A DNA stretch of 64,000 nucleotides. It comes from Phocaeicola_A sp036804505 (GTDB taxonomy: Bacteria > Bacteroidota > Bacteroidia > Bacteroidales > Bacteroidaceae). Each line of letters begins with the position of its first letter. Positions within the stretch are counted from its first letter, which is position 1. Below, in pieces: positions 1 through 8,691 of the stretch. The notes beneath the pieces were generated by a model that made no database searches, was not told the origin of the DNA, and was given only the letters and a program-made list of their open reading frames with translations. Made by a program: the position numbers and the translations under genes. Where the stretch lies: contig DAIRSI010000011.1 in assembly GCA_036804505.1 (NCBI GenBank), forward strand, positions 1-64,000, read 5' to 3'.

Positions 1-64
1 TGCAATGTAATTGCCTGAAATACAACTATTTAATTTTTAGAACTCCCCTTAAATTATTGTAGCA

Positions 65-472
65 TCAAAATTCAATGTCGAGCTTTATGGCACCCTCATC
101 TTCTTTTTCTGAAGAATGATTGGATTCTTCTTTTGGAAGTTCTTCCGGTCCTTTCGAATCTGTCTCTTCATGAGGGTAGGGTGAAGCTAGACCTTGTTTT
201 TCATCAATGAACTTGATTGCTTCGGTCAGCCCCATGATAAATTTTTCAAAATCTTCTTTGTAAAGGAAAATTTTATGTTTTTCAAAACTTACCTGTGCTT
301 CATTTCCTTCCCCTTGAACTACTTTTTTACTTTCTGTAATCGCCAGATACATTTCATCTTTTCGATTTTTCTTGACATCTAGATAATAAATTCGCTTTCC
401 AGCCTTTACGGATTTGGAAAACACAATCTCCTTATCAGAATCAGCAGTACTTTTCTTCTTTAACTCTTCCAT
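65..472 (-). CDS. PUR-family DNA/RNA-binding protein (DUF3276)
   Basis: A small acidic-tailed protein of about 135 residues matching the DUF3276 / bacterial PUR-alpha-like family, which binds single-stranded nucleic acid. The N-terminal half has the repeat pattern of the family (KAGKRIYYLDVKKNR, then YLAITESKK and KHKIFLYKEDFEKF). The last 40 residues are Glu/Ser-rich and probably disordered. The open frame extends 22 codons upstream, but the ATG at 472 begins the conserved part (MEELKKK), so I chose it. It is divergent from nusB. No specific target can be read from the sequence. Confidence 0.82.
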   Translation of the reverse strand: MEELKKKSTADSDKEIVFSKSVKAGKRIYYLDVKKNRKDEMYLAITESKKVVQGEGNEAQVSFEKHKIFLYKEDFEKFIMGLTEAIKFIDEKQGLASPYPHEETDSKGPEELPKEESNHSSEKEDEGAIKLDIEF

Positions 473-598
473 ATAAGTCAATATTAAAATCGTTCCAAAG
501 TTGCTTATTTTTTTTAAATGAACCAAACAAAAGGTCATAAAATTGTCACTTTAATTATTTTTTGTTGTTAAAGTGTGGCTTTTTCAATAATTAATAGC

Positions 599-606
599 TA
601 ACTTTG
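599..606 (+). promoter_or_regulatory. Candidate Bacteroides -7 element for nusB
   Basis: TAACTTTG fits the Bacteroidetes -7 consensus TAnnTTTG and sits 33 bases before the nusB ATG. A weak TGTGG lies about 20 bases upstream where a -33 TTTG would be expected. Confidence 0.45.
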
Positions 607-638
607 CCAATCTATAATGTAATATTATTTGAAATTAT

Positions 639-1565
639 ATGATTAATAGGGTTCTGATTCGTTTGAAAATTGTTCAGATTGTTTATGCTTATTATAAGAA
701 TGGTAGTAAAAATCTGGACGCCGGGGAAAAAGAGTTGTTTTTCAGTTTATCCAAATCTTATGATTTGTATAATTATTTATTGCTTTTAATGGTTGAGATA
801 ACAAGATACGCAAGAAAGCATCTCGAAATAGGAAAGAATAAATTATTGCCTACAGAAGAAGAGAAAAATCCGAACACCAAGTTCGTTGATAATCGTTTTA
901 TTGCACAGTTGGAGGAGAATAAACAACTGGGTGATTTTGTTGCCAATCAGAAAAAAGGATGGGAAAGCGATCCTGATTTCCTAAAGTCACTTTTTGATAA
1001 AATAGTAAGTTCAGATATATATAAGGAGTATATGTTATCTTCCGAGACTTCCTATGAGGAAGATAGAGAATTATGGCGTAAGCTCTACAAGGGTTATATC
1101 TATAACAATACAGACTTAGATGAAATTCTCGAGGAACAAAGTCTTTATTGGAATGATGATAAAGACATCGTTGATACGTTTGTATTGAAGACAATCAAAC
1201 GATTCGATGAAAAGAATGGATCCAAGCAGGAGCTGCTTAATGAATATAAGGATGAGGATGATAAGGAATTTGCTCGTCGTCTGTTCCGCCGTACTATTTT
1301 AGGAGCTGACGATTATATGGCTTTGATAAAGGCCAATACCAAAAATTGGGATTTGGATAGAATTGCGTTTATGGATGTAGTGATTATGCAGATTGCTTTG
1401 GCTGAGATTATTTCTTTCCCCTCCATTCCGACAAGGGTGTCACTTAATGAATATGTAGAAATAGCTAAAACTTACAGTACACCCAAGAGTGGAGCTTTTG
1501 TCAACGGCATGTTGGATGCCATCGTAAATCAGTTGAAGAAAGAAAATAAAATTCAAAAGGATTAA
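639..1565 (+). CDS. nusB: Transcription antitermination factor NusB
   Basis: NusB binds boxA RNA with NusE (S10) to make rRNA transcription resistant to termination. The protein is 308 residues, about twice the ~140 of E. coli NusB. The recognisable NusB fold is in the last third, including FARRLFRRTI, DRIAFMDVVIMQIALAEI and the terminal FVNGMLDAIV. A long N-terminal extension, starting MINRVLIRLKIVQIVYAYY, is usual for Bacteroidetes members. It heads a tight unit with yajC, ybbR and coaE (gap to yajC 21 bases). Confidence 0.93.
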   Translation: MINRVLIRLKIVQIVYAYYKNGSKNLDAGEKELFFSLSKSYDLYNYLLLLMVEITRYARKHLEIGKNKLLPTEEEKNPNTKFVDNRFIAQLEENKQLGDFVANQKKGWESDPDFLKSLFDKIVSSDIYKEYMLSSETSYEEDRELWRKLYKGYIYNNTDLDEILEEQSLYWNDDKDIVDTFVLKTIKRFDEKNGSKQELLNEYKDEDDKEFARRLFRRTILGADDYMALIKANTKNWDLDRIAFMDVVIMQIALAEIISFPSIPTRVSLNEYVEIAKTYSTPKSGAFVNGMLDAIVNQLKKENKIQKD

Positions 1566-1586
1566 TAACTATAAAAATAATTGACT

Positions 1587-1898
1587 ATGAACTTAATGAC
1601 AGTAATTTTGCAAGGAGCTGCTGGAGGTGGAATGTCTTTCATCTTTATGATGATTGCTATTTTTGCTATTATGTATTTTTTCATGATTCGTCCTCAAAAC
1701 AAAAAGCAGAAAGAAATTCAGAATTTCCGCAAAAACCTTGAGGTCGGTCAGGAGGTAGTAACAGCCGGTGGCATTTATGGGAAAATAAAAGAGTTGGATG
1801 ATACAAAAGTGATTCTGGAAATTGCACCAAGCGTTAAAATCACAATTGATAGAAGCTCTATTTTTTCGGAAGCAACACAGGGCGGAAATACAAAATAA
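1587..1898 (+). CDS. yajC: Preprotein translocase subunit YajC
   Basis: YajC is the small inner-membrane partner of SecDF in the Sec holotranslocon. About 103 residues with one membrane segment (roughly residues 12-33, FIFMMIAIFAIMYFFMI) followed by the family signature RPQNKKQKE and a basic cytoplasmic domain containing GQEVVTAGGIYGKI. A TTG six bases upstream is possible, but the ATG at 1587 is the natural start. It follows nusB and precedes the YbbR-like gene in the same direction. Confidence 0.94.
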   Translation: MNLMTVILQGAAGGGMSFIFMMIAIFAIMYFFMIRPQNKKQKEIQNFRKNLEVGQEVVTAGGIYGKIKELDDTKVILEIAPSVKITIDRSSIFSEATQGGNTK

Positions 1899-1907
1899 AT
1901 CTTGCCT

Positions 1908-2909
1908 ATGTCCGGTCAAGGGAGAAATGTGAAACCCTTTTATGTAAGGATATTGAAAAAGATCAGGTATTTTCTATTCAGTAAAAAGAATAGAGAATTA
2001 CTGATCTTTTTGTTTTTTCTCTTTATATCGGCGTCTTTTTGGTTTATGCAGACATTGAATGATACTTATGATTATGAATTTGCAGTATCATTCCGCATTA
2101 AAAATGTGCCGGACAAGATGGTGATAACATCCGAGATTCCCAGTACGGTTCGTTTTACTGTTCGTGACAAAGGAACTGTCTTGCTGAATTATATGTTCGG
2201 GCAAAGCTTTTATCCGATTGTACTTGACTGGAATGACTATTATAATAATGCAACAGGAAATAGAATCGAAATTCCACAAGCCGATTTACTGAAAAGTATC
2301 AAAGGACAGCTTATTACATCTACAAAGATAGTAGCTATCAAATCGGAAGCTATAGATGTTGTATATACAAAGGGTGAAGCAAAAAAAATACCGGTGAGAT
2401 TGCAAGCGCGCATCATCACGGCAAAACAATATTATATATCTCAGATATTGATAAAACCGGATTCCGTTTTGGTATATGCTCCCAAGAAATTGCTCGATTC
2501 CTTGAAAGTTGCTTATACGGTTGATTTGCAGTTACATGCCGTTTCCGATACAACTAAGGAAAAAATTCCTTTGCGGGCAGTTCATGGTGCCAAGTTTGTT
2601 CCCGAAGTGGTAGCCGTTCAGTTAAACACAGATATATATATGGAAAAAAGTCTGGAAATCCCGATAACAGGAGTACGCTTCCCTGATAATAAGGCTTTAA
2701 AGACATTCCCATCAAAAATCACCGTAACTTTCCAGACCGGACTTTTAGAGTCGAGGAATATTACATCCAATGATTTTAAGGTTGTAACTGATTATGATGA
2801 ATTAATGAAGAAGGGACGTGTAGTTCTTCATATTCTATCGGCACCTCGCGGTATTAAAAATGTGAGAATTAGTCAGCAGAATATTGATTACCTGATAGAG
2901 AGCAAATAA
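1908..2909 (+). CDS. YbbR-like domain protein (CdaR-type)
   Basis: About 333 residues with a basic N-terminus, one membrane segment at roughly 27-45 (ELLIFLFFLFISASFWF) and an extracytoplasmic part with YbbR-like repeats (for example KNVPDKMVITSEIPSTVRF and KSLEIPITGVRFPDN). In Firmicutes, YbbR/CdaR partners the diadenylate cyclase CdaA. No cyclase gene is adjacent here, so that role is only family knowledge. ATG 1908 was chosen over a TTG two codons upstream. It ends two bases before coaE, so the two are probably translated from one message. Confidence 0.82.
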   Translation: MSGQGRNVKPFYVRILKKIRYFLFSKKNRELLIFLFFLFISASFWFMQTLNDTYDYEFAVSFRIKNVPDKMVITSEIPSTVRFTVRDKGTVLLNYMFGQSFYPIVLDWNDYYNNATGNRIEIPQADLLKSIKGQLITSTKIVAIKSEAIDVVYTKGEAKKIPVRLQARIITAKQYYISQILIKPDSVLVYAPKKLLDSLKVAYTVDLQLHAVSDTTKEKIPLRAVHGAKFVPEVVAVQLNTDIYMEKSLEIPITGVRFPDNKALKTFPSKITVTFQTGLLESRNITSNDFKVVTDYDELMKKGRVVLHILSAPRGIKNVRISQQNIDYLIESK

Positions 2910-2911
2910 GG

Positions 2912-3508
2912 ATGAGAGAATTAAGGCTTGGCATAACTGGAGGAATAGGATGTGGAAAATCGGTCGTATCCCGGATTCTCGGATTGATGGGTATTCCTGT
3001 ATATGATTGTGATTCCGAGGCAAAGAGATTGACTCAAAATAATGATGAAATCCGTAGATCGCTTATTTCTTTATTGGGAGACCGGGTATATGACAACCAT
3101 GGAATATTAAATAAATCTTTTCTTGCATCTTACGTCTTTTCAACTCCCGAACATACTGAAAGAGTCAATAATATAATTCATCCTATAGTGAAAGCTGATT
3201 TTGAAGATTGGGCTAAAGAACAATTGCTTGATCATCCTATTATTGGTCTGGAATCTGCAATCCTTTTCGAATCAGGACTGGATGACATTGTTGACAAGGT
3301 GCTTTTTGTGGATGCTCCCCTTGAACTTAGAATACGCAGGACAATCCAGCGTGACGGTTCATCTTTGGAACAGGTCAAGAAGCGGATCGATGCACAAATG
3401 GATAGCACTGAAAAAATGAAACATTCTCATTTTGTCGTCGTAAATGACAATAAAAAGTCTTTAATCTCTCAGGTTCAAGGAATATTGAACGAATTAAAAG
3501 GAATGTAG
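2912..3508 (+). CDS. coaE: Dephospho-CoA kinase
   Basis: Catalyses the last step of coenzyme A synthesis, phosphorylating dephospho-CoA with ATP. At 198 residues it is full length. The P-loop GITGGIGCGKS is at residues 7-17, followed by the family's YDCDSEAK and the conserved LESAILFESG, then the lid region RIRRTIQRDG. It is the last gene of the nusB unit; the next gene has its own promoter candidate after a 118-base gap. Confidence 0.96.
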   Translation: MRELRLGITGGIGCGKSVVSRILGLMGIPVYDCDSEAKRLTQNNDEIRRSLISLLGDRVYDNHGILNKSFLASYVFSTPEHTERVNNIIHPIVKADFEDWAKEQLLDHPIIGLESAILFESGLDDIVDKVLFVDAPLELRIRRTIQRDGSSLEQVKKRIDAQMDSTEKMKHSHFVVVNDNKKSLISQVQGILNELKGM

Positions 3509-3576
3509 CATTACTAATAATTGTTTAAAACAACTTTTTTTTAGGTATAACTATGCCTATTTAAACATCAATTTTC

Positions 3577-3584
3577 TATCTTTG
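3577..3584 (+). promoter_or_regulatory. Candidate -7 element for the DUF5606 gene
   Basis: TATCTTTG matches TAnnTTTG and lies 43 bases before the ATG at 3627. No convincing -33 element is visible. Confidence 0.45.
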
Positions 3585-3626
3585 CTCCGCAAAACTAATA
3601 AAGTAACATTATTAAATATTATTACT

Positions 3627-4052
3627 ATGTTAAGAACCGTGTTGGCAATCTCTGGTAAACCGGGATTGTATAAGTTGATTTCCCAAGGAAAAAACATGTT
3701 GATTGTTGAGACCATTGATGAGGCAAAAAAAAGAATACCCGTTTATGGTCGTGATCAAATCACTTCATTAGGTGACATAGCCATGTATACCGATGCAGAT
3801 GAAGTACCATTACGTCAAGTACTATCGACTATTAAACAGAAAGAGAATGGAGAAACCATAAAAGTAGATATCAAAAAGGCAAGCAAAGAAGAACTTCGTT
3901 CTTATTTTGCAGAAATTCTTCCGAATTTTGATAGAGATAGAGTTCATGACTCTGATATCAAAAAATTGATATCATGGTATAATATTCTAGTAAATAACAG
4001 CTTGACCGATTTCGAAGAGGATACTCCGAAGGAGGAAAAGCAAGCTGAATGA
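3627..4052 (+). CDS. DUF5606 family protein
   Basis: About 141 residues, conserved in Bacteroidales, function unknown. The N-terminal part (LRTVLAISGKPGLYKLISQG) is a small beta-rich module. The C-terminal part is helical and charged, ending EEDTPKEEKQAE. The frame is open 15 codons further upstream, but that stretch overlaps the -7 element, so I take the ATG at 3627. It is a single-gene unit closed by a strong hairpin shared with convergent clpB. Confidence 0.75.
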   Translation: MLRTVLAISGKPGLYKLISQGKNMLIVETIDEAKKRIPVYGRDQITSLGDIAMYTDADEVPLRQVLSTIKQKENGETIKVDIKKASKEELRSYFAEILPNFDRDRVHDSDIKKLISWYNILVNNSLTDFEEDTPKEEKQAE

Positions 4053-4057
4053 GTTAC

Positions 4058-4092
4058 AAAAAAAGAGGATGTTTTGAGCATCCTCTTTTTTT
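4058..4092. terminator. Bidirectional Rho-independent terminator
   Basis: An A-run, then the stem AGAGGATG / CATCCTCT and a run of seven T. Symmetry and the A/T runs on both sides suit it to terminate both the DUF5606 gene and convergent clpB. Confidence 0.85.
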
Positions 4093-4109
4093 ATGTCTAT
4101 GTTTTCAAA

Positions 4110-6698
4110 TTAATTATGAAAAACCAGACCATCGCCAAATGAATCAATCATAATTGGTTTGCTTCTGTCTATATCTTCAGCAAGTAGTTTTTTACTCAGA
4201 TCATTCAGAAGATAATGTTGAACAGCTCTTTTCACAGGGCGCGCACCGAATTCCGGATCATAACCTGCAGAGGCAAGGAAATCTATCGCAGAAGGCGTCA
4301 CTTTTAGTGTAATACCATTGTCTGTCAATCTTTTCTGTACATCATTTATTTGCAGATTTACAATTTGCTTGATTTGCATCTTGTCCAAAGGCAAAAACAT
4401 GATTGTTTCATCTATCCTGTTCAAAAATTCAGGACGAATCGTTTTCTTCAGCATCTCCATGACTTCTTTCTTTGTATTTTCAATGATTTGCTCTCTGTTG
4501 TTATCATTGATTTTCTCGAATTGGCTTTGAATGTACGAGCTGCCCAAATTGGAAGTCATGATGATGATTGTATTTTTGAAATTGACAACCCGTCCTTTAT
4601 TATCAGTCAGACGTCCATCATCCAGCACTTGTAGAAGAATGTTGAAAACATCAGGATGAGCTTTTTCAATTTCATCAAACAAGACCACTGAGTAAGGTTT
4701 CCTTCTTACAGCTTCAGTCAACTGTCCTCCTTCATCGTAACCTACGTAGCCCGGAGGAGCTCCGATAAGTCTGGATACAGAGAACTTCTCCTGGTATTCA
4801 CTCATATCAATACGAGTCATCAATGATTCGTCATCGAAGAGATATTCAGCGAGCGCTTTTGCCAGTTCCGTTTTGCCGACACCGGTAGTTCCGAGGAAAA
4901 TAAAAGATCCGATCGGCCGTTTAGGATCTTGCAATCCGGCCCGGCTTCTCCTTACGGCATCTGCCACTGCCTGGATAGCTTCATCTTGTCCGATGACTCT
5001 TTTGTGGAGTTCTTCTTCCAGATGAAGTAATTTTTCCCTTTCGCTTTTCAGCATTTTACTTACCGGGATTCCGGTCCATCTGGATACGACATCTGCAATG
5101 TCTTCCGGAGTGACTTCTTCCTTTATCAAGGCAGATGACCCTTGCATCTTTTTCAACTCACTTTGTATTTTCTCAATTTCTTCATTCAGGGCATTCAGTT
5201 TTCCATAACGGATTTCTGCAACCTTGCCATAGTCACCTTCCCTTTCAGCCTTGTCTGCTTCGAATTTCAGATTCTCGATTGCCTGCTTGTTCTGTTGGAT
5301 TTTGTTTACCAGATTCTTTTCATTCTGCCATTTTGCTTTCATAGAACTTTCCTGTTCCTTCAATTCGGCAATTTCCTTGTTGAGCTGTTCCAATTTGAAA
5401 TTATCTTTTTCTCTTTTAATAGCCTCCCTTTCAATTTCCAATTGTTTCAGATGACGGGAAATTTCATCAAGTTCTTCCGGAACGGAATCGCGTTCCATAC
5501 GAAGTTTGGCTGCCGCCTCATCCATCAAGTCAATGGCTTTGTCAGGCAGAAACCTTTCAGTAATATAGCGGTCACTCAGTTGTACGGCTGCAATAATGGC
5601 ATCATCCTGAATACGCACTTTATGATGGTTCTCATAACGTTCTTTCAGCCCACGAAGAATAGAAATTGAATTCATGATGTCCGGTTCGTTTACCATGACC
5701 ATTTGGAACCTGCGTTCAAGAGCCTTGTCTTTCTCAAAATATTTTTGGTATTCATCCAGAGTTGTGGCCCCAATGGAACGAAGTTCGCCACGGGCAAGCG
5801 CCGGTTTTAGAATGTTGGCAGCATCCATGGCCCCTTCACCTTTTCCTGCTCCTACGAGGGTGTGAATTTCATCGATGAACAGAATAACATTTCCATCAGA
5901 CTTGATTACTTCATTGATGACGGATTTTAATCTTTCCTCGAACTCGCCTTTGTATTTGGCTCCGGCTATCAAAGCGCCCATATCAAGAGAATAGATTGTC
6001 TTGTTCTTAAGATTTTCAGGTACATCACCTCTCAATATCCTGTGTGCAAGTCCTTCTACTATGGCTGTTTTACCAGTACCCGGTTCACCTATTAATATAG
6101 GGTTGTTTTTTGTACGTCGGCTAAGTATTTGGAGCACTCGTCGGATTTCTTCATCTCGTCCAATTACTGGATCCAGTTTTCCTTCCCGCGCCGCCTCATT
6201 CAAATTGATGGCGTATTTACTCAAGGCCTGGTAGGTATCTTCACTTGATTCAGAAGTGACTTTTTCCCCTTTTCTAAGTTCGGAAATAGCTGTTTTCAAT
6301 TCATTTTCAGATATTCCCGCGTCTTTTAGTATGGTCGACATTGTACTGTTAACATTCAGCAAGGCTAGGATAATGCTTTCAATGGAAACGAATTCATCAC
6401 CCATTCCTTTAGAAAAATCCATGGCTTTTTGAAGTACCGCATTACTTTCTCGGCTAAGGTAGGGTTCTCCTCCTGTCACCTTAGGTAAAGATTGTATCTG
6501 TTTGTCTACGATGCTTTGTATCTGCTGTCCGTTGATTCCTAGTTTCTGAAAAATAAAGTTGGTTACATTTTCCCCCACCTTCAGAATTCCAGCCATCAAA
6601 TGAACCGGTTCTATGGCTTGCTGACCATTTTGCTGTGTCAGTTTTACTGCCTCCTGAACAGCTTCCTGTGATTTGATTGTAAAATTATCAAAGTTCAT
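4110..6698 (-). CDS. clpB: ATP-dependent disaggregase ClpB
   Basis: Hexameric AAA+ chaperone that pulls polypeptides out of aggregates together with DnaK. At 862 residues it is full length. Order: Clp N-terminal repeats (1-145), AAA1 with Walker A GEPGTGKT (~205) and Walker B VILFIDEIH, a long coiled-coil M domain (~400-530), AAA2 with Walker A GTTGVGKT (~605), Walker B VVLFDEIEKAHPDV and the pore-loop GYVGYDEGG. There is a good ribosome site (AAGGAG) upstream. A GCCA-N4-GNCAG motif 75 bases upstream is shared with dnaK. Confidence 0.97.
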   Translation of the reverse strand: MNFDNFTIKSQEAVQEAVKLTQQNGQQAIEPVHLMAGILKVGENVTNFIFQKLGINGQQIQSIVDKQIQSLPKVTGGEPYLSRESNAVLQKAMDFSKGMGDEFVSIESIILALLNVNSTMSTILKDAGISENELKTAISELRKGEKVTSESSEDTYQALSKYAINLNEAAREGKLDPVIGRDEEIRRVLQILSRRTKNNPILIGEPGTGKTAIVEGLAHRILRGDVPENLKNKTIYSLDMGALIAGAKYKGEFEERLKSVINEVIKSDGNVILFIDEIHTLVGAGKGEGAMDAANILKPALARGELRSIGATTLDEYQKYFEKDKALERRFQMVMVNEPDIMNSISILRGLKERYENHHKVRIQDDAIIAAVQLSDRYITERFLPDKAIDLMDEAAAKLRMERDSVPEELDEISRHLKQLEIEREAIKREKDNFKLEQLNKEIAELKEQESSMKAKWQNEKNLVNKIQQNKQAIENLKFEADKAEREGDYGKVAEIRYGKLNALNEEIEKIQSELKKMQGSSALIKEEVTPEDIADVVSRWTGIPVSKMLKSEREKLLHLEEELHKRVIGQDEAIQAVADAVRRSRAGLQDPKRPIGSFIFLGTTGVGKTELAKALAEYLFDDESLMTRIDMSEYQEKFSVSRLIGAPPGYVGYDEGGQLTEAVRRKPYSVVLFDEIEKAHPDVFNILLQVLDDGRLTDNKGRVVNFKNTIIIMTSNLGSSYIQSQFEKINDNNREQIIENTKKEVMEMLKKTIRPEFLNRIDETIMFLPLDKMQIKQIVNLQINDVQKRLTDNGITLKVTPSAIDFLASAGYDPEFGARPVKRAVQHYLLNDLSKKLLAEDIDRSKPIMIDSFGDGLVFHN

Positions 6699-6772
6699 AT
6701 AATTGTTCTCCTTTCTTCATTTTTAATAAATTCATTTATCATTCACCAAAAGAATTGCCAATCATAATTATT

Positions 6773-6785
6773 CTGTCAAAATGGC
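6773..6785 (-). promoter_or_regulatory. Chaperone-upstream motif GCCA-N4-GACAG
   Basis: Read in the direction of clpB transcription this is GCCATTTTGACAG. The dnaK upstream region carries GCCAAACCGTCAG in its own direction at 11364-11376. A further TTGGCA half-site follows at 6755-6760. The shared pattern suggests a heat-shock regulatory site; this is inferred from two examples. Confidence 0.4.
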
Positions 6786-6852
6786 TTGATTCGCTTTGAA
6801 TTTGATGATAAATCTTCTTATTCTCTGCCAATTTAAACAAAAAAAGCTTTTT

Positions 6853-6887
6853 TTTGATTCAACTTCATAAATAATAAAGTACATTTG
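6853..6887 (+). promoter_or_regulatory. Candidate promoter of the DUF4923 gene
   Basis: TTTG at 6853-6856 and TACATTTG at 6880-6887, separated by 23 bases, slightly longer than the usual 19-21. The -7 element is 22 bases before the ATG. Confidence 0.5.
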
Positions 6888-6909
6888 CATCAGTTTAATA
6901 ATATGTAAT

Positions 6910-7563
6910 ATGAATAGATTAAAGTTTTCAGTTCTGGCATTTGCATGTGCAATGGCCGGGAATTTTGTAGCTGTAGGTCATGTATCTGCTCAAAGTTTTC
7001 TGAATAAACTGAAGAAAGCTGCAGAAACTGAAGTAACGAATAGTGCTTCGAACAATTCAATTACAAGTGTGTTGAGCAGTGTAATTGGTTCAACATCTGC
7101 GATGACCGAAAAGGAATTGATTGGAACGTGGAAGTATAATGGTTCCGACTGTGCATTTCAAAGTGAGAACCTTTTGGCTAAGGCCGGCGGTGAAGTTGCT
7201 GCAGAAAAGATTGAAAGTAAATTGAATACTGCATTTTCAAAAGTAAATGTAAAGGCCAGCAATACTTCATTCACTTTCAACAATGACAAGACTTTTAGTG
7301 GAAAAATGATGGGAAAGACTGTTTCCGGAACATATACCTTTGATTCCAAAAACAACAAGATTAATTTTCAGGGAGTTCTCTTTACTACAAGCTGCTATGT
7401 TTCCAAATCCGGATCTGCTATGAGCATGCTGTTCGATTCCAGCAAGCTTTTGTCTCTTATGCAGACAGTAGGGAAGTTCAGCAATAATTCTTATTTGGCT
7501 ACCATTGCTAGTTTGTCTAAAAACTACAAAGGAGTAAAGATGGGTTTTCAAATGAAGAAGTAA
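6910..7563 (+). CDS. DUF4923 lipocalin-like secreted protein
   Basis: 217 residues. A signal peptide (MNRLKFSVLAFACAMAGNF through VSAQS, cut near residue 28) leads to a Ser/Asn-rich linker. Then comes a beta-rich domain beginning MTEKELIGTWKYNG, the lipocalin-like opening typical of DUF4923, with TFNNDKTFSGKMMGKTVSGTYTF behind it. It is presumably periplasmic or outer-membrane associated. It stands alone between clpB and recA with its own promoter and terminator. Function unknown. Confidence 0.8.
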   Translation: MNRLKFSVLAFACAMAGNFVAVGHVSAQSFLNKLKKAAETEVTNSASNNSITSVLSSVIGSTSAMTEKELIGTWKYNGSDCAFQSENLLAKAGGEVAAEKIESKLNTAFSKVNVKASNTSFTFNNDKTFSGKMMGKTVSGTYTFDSKNNKINFQGVLFTTSCYVSKSGSAMSMLFDSSKLLSLMQTVGKFSNNSYLATIASLSKNYKGVKMGFQMKK

Positions 7564-7589
7564 TACAGTTCTGCAATATATTTATAAAT

Positions 7590-7625
7590 AAAAAACCGTT
7601 CCGAAGATTCAGAACGGTTTTTTTA
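7590..7625. terminator. Bidirectional terminator between DUF4923 gene and recA
   Basis: AAAAAACCGTTC...GAACGGTTTTTTT: stem AAACCGTTC / GAACGGTTT with flanking A and T runs. It serves the plus-strand gene and convergent recA. Confidence 0.85.
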
Positions 7626-7630
7626 TAGGA

Positions 7631-8665
7631 TTATCCTTCTTTTTTATCTTTCATTCTTTCGAAAATAAGTTTTTCAAGTTCTTCTGCGAGTTCCGGATTA
7701 TCAGCCATACACTGTTTGGTGCCGTCTCTACCTTGAGCCAGTTTGGTATCGTTATAGCTGAACCAAGATCCACTCTTCTTGATAATGCCCATTTCAACTC
7801 CCAAGTCAACTATCTCACCTGTCCGGGAAATACCTTCTCCAAACATGATATCGAATTCAGCTTTTCTGAAAGGAGGAGCAACCTTGTTTTTTACCACTTT
7901 CACGCGTACCTGGTTACCTACAATTTCATCACCATCTTTAATTTGGGAAACTCTGCGGATATCCAAACGTACGGAAGCATAGAATTTCAAGGCATTGCCT
8001 CCAGTAGTTGTTTCCGGATTTCCGAACATTACACCGATCTTTTCACGTAACTGATTGATAAATATACAAGTAGTCTTTGTTTTGCTGATGGTAGATGTGA
8101 GCTTGCGAAGAGCCTGAGACATCAGACGAGCCTGCAGACCTACTTTGTTTTCACCCATATCACCTTCAATTTCAGCCTTTGGAGTAAGAGCTGCCACGGA
8201 GTCTATGACAATGATATCAATTGCTGAGGAGCGAATCAGTTGCTCGGCAATCTCAAGAGCCTGTTCGCCGTTGTCCGGCTGGGATATCCAAAGATTGTCA
8301 ACATCTACACCTAATTTTGCTGCATAGAATCTGTCGAATGCATGTTCTGCATCGATAAAGGCTGCTATGCCACCGTTTTTCTGGGCTTCGGCAATTGCGT
8401 GAATTGCCAAAGTAGTTTTACCGGAAGATTCCGGTCCGTATATTTCGATAACTCTTCCTTTAGGATAGCCGCCAACTCCTAATGCTGCGTTCAGACCAAT
8501 GGAACCGGTTGGGATGACTTCAACTTCCTGTATGGTGTCATCGCCTAATTTCATGATGGAGCCTTTACCGAAGTTCTTTTCGATTTTGTCCATAGCGGCC
8601 TGAAGTGCCTTCAGCTTTTCACTTGGGTTAGCTGCACCCATTTCTTCGTTTTCTTTTTTTGCCAT
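7631..8665 (-). CDS. recA: Recombinase RecA
   Basis: Strand-exchange and SOS-response ATPase. At 344 residues it is full length. Visible motifs: Walker A GPESSGKTT (~73), the RecA signature ALKFYASVRLDIRR, and Walker B IIVIDSVAALTP. The C-terminus is acidic then basic. Its ATG lies 26 bases after the stop of the upstream dehydrogenase gene, so the two are probably cotranscribed. I see no LexA-type operator in front of the pair. Confidence 0.98.
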   Translation of the reverse strand: MAKKENEEMGAANPSEKLKALQAAMDKIEKNFGKGSIMKLGDDTIQEVEVIPTGSIGLNAALGVGGYPKGRVIEIYGPESSGKTTLAIHAIAEAQKNGGIAAFIDAEHAFDRFYAAKLGVDVDNLWISQPDNGEQALEIAEQLIRSSAIDIIVIDSVAALTPKAEIEGDMGENKVGLQARLMSQALRKLTSTISKTKTTCIFINQLREKIGVMFGNPETTTGGNALKFYASVRLDIRRVSQIKDGDEIVGNQVRVKVVKNKVAPPFRKAEFDIMFGEGISRTGEIVDLGVEMGIIKKSGSWFSYNDTKLAQGRDGTKQCMADNPELAEELEKLIFERMKDKKEG

Positions 8666-8691
8666 TTATTAGCCCTGATTAATAGTGTATA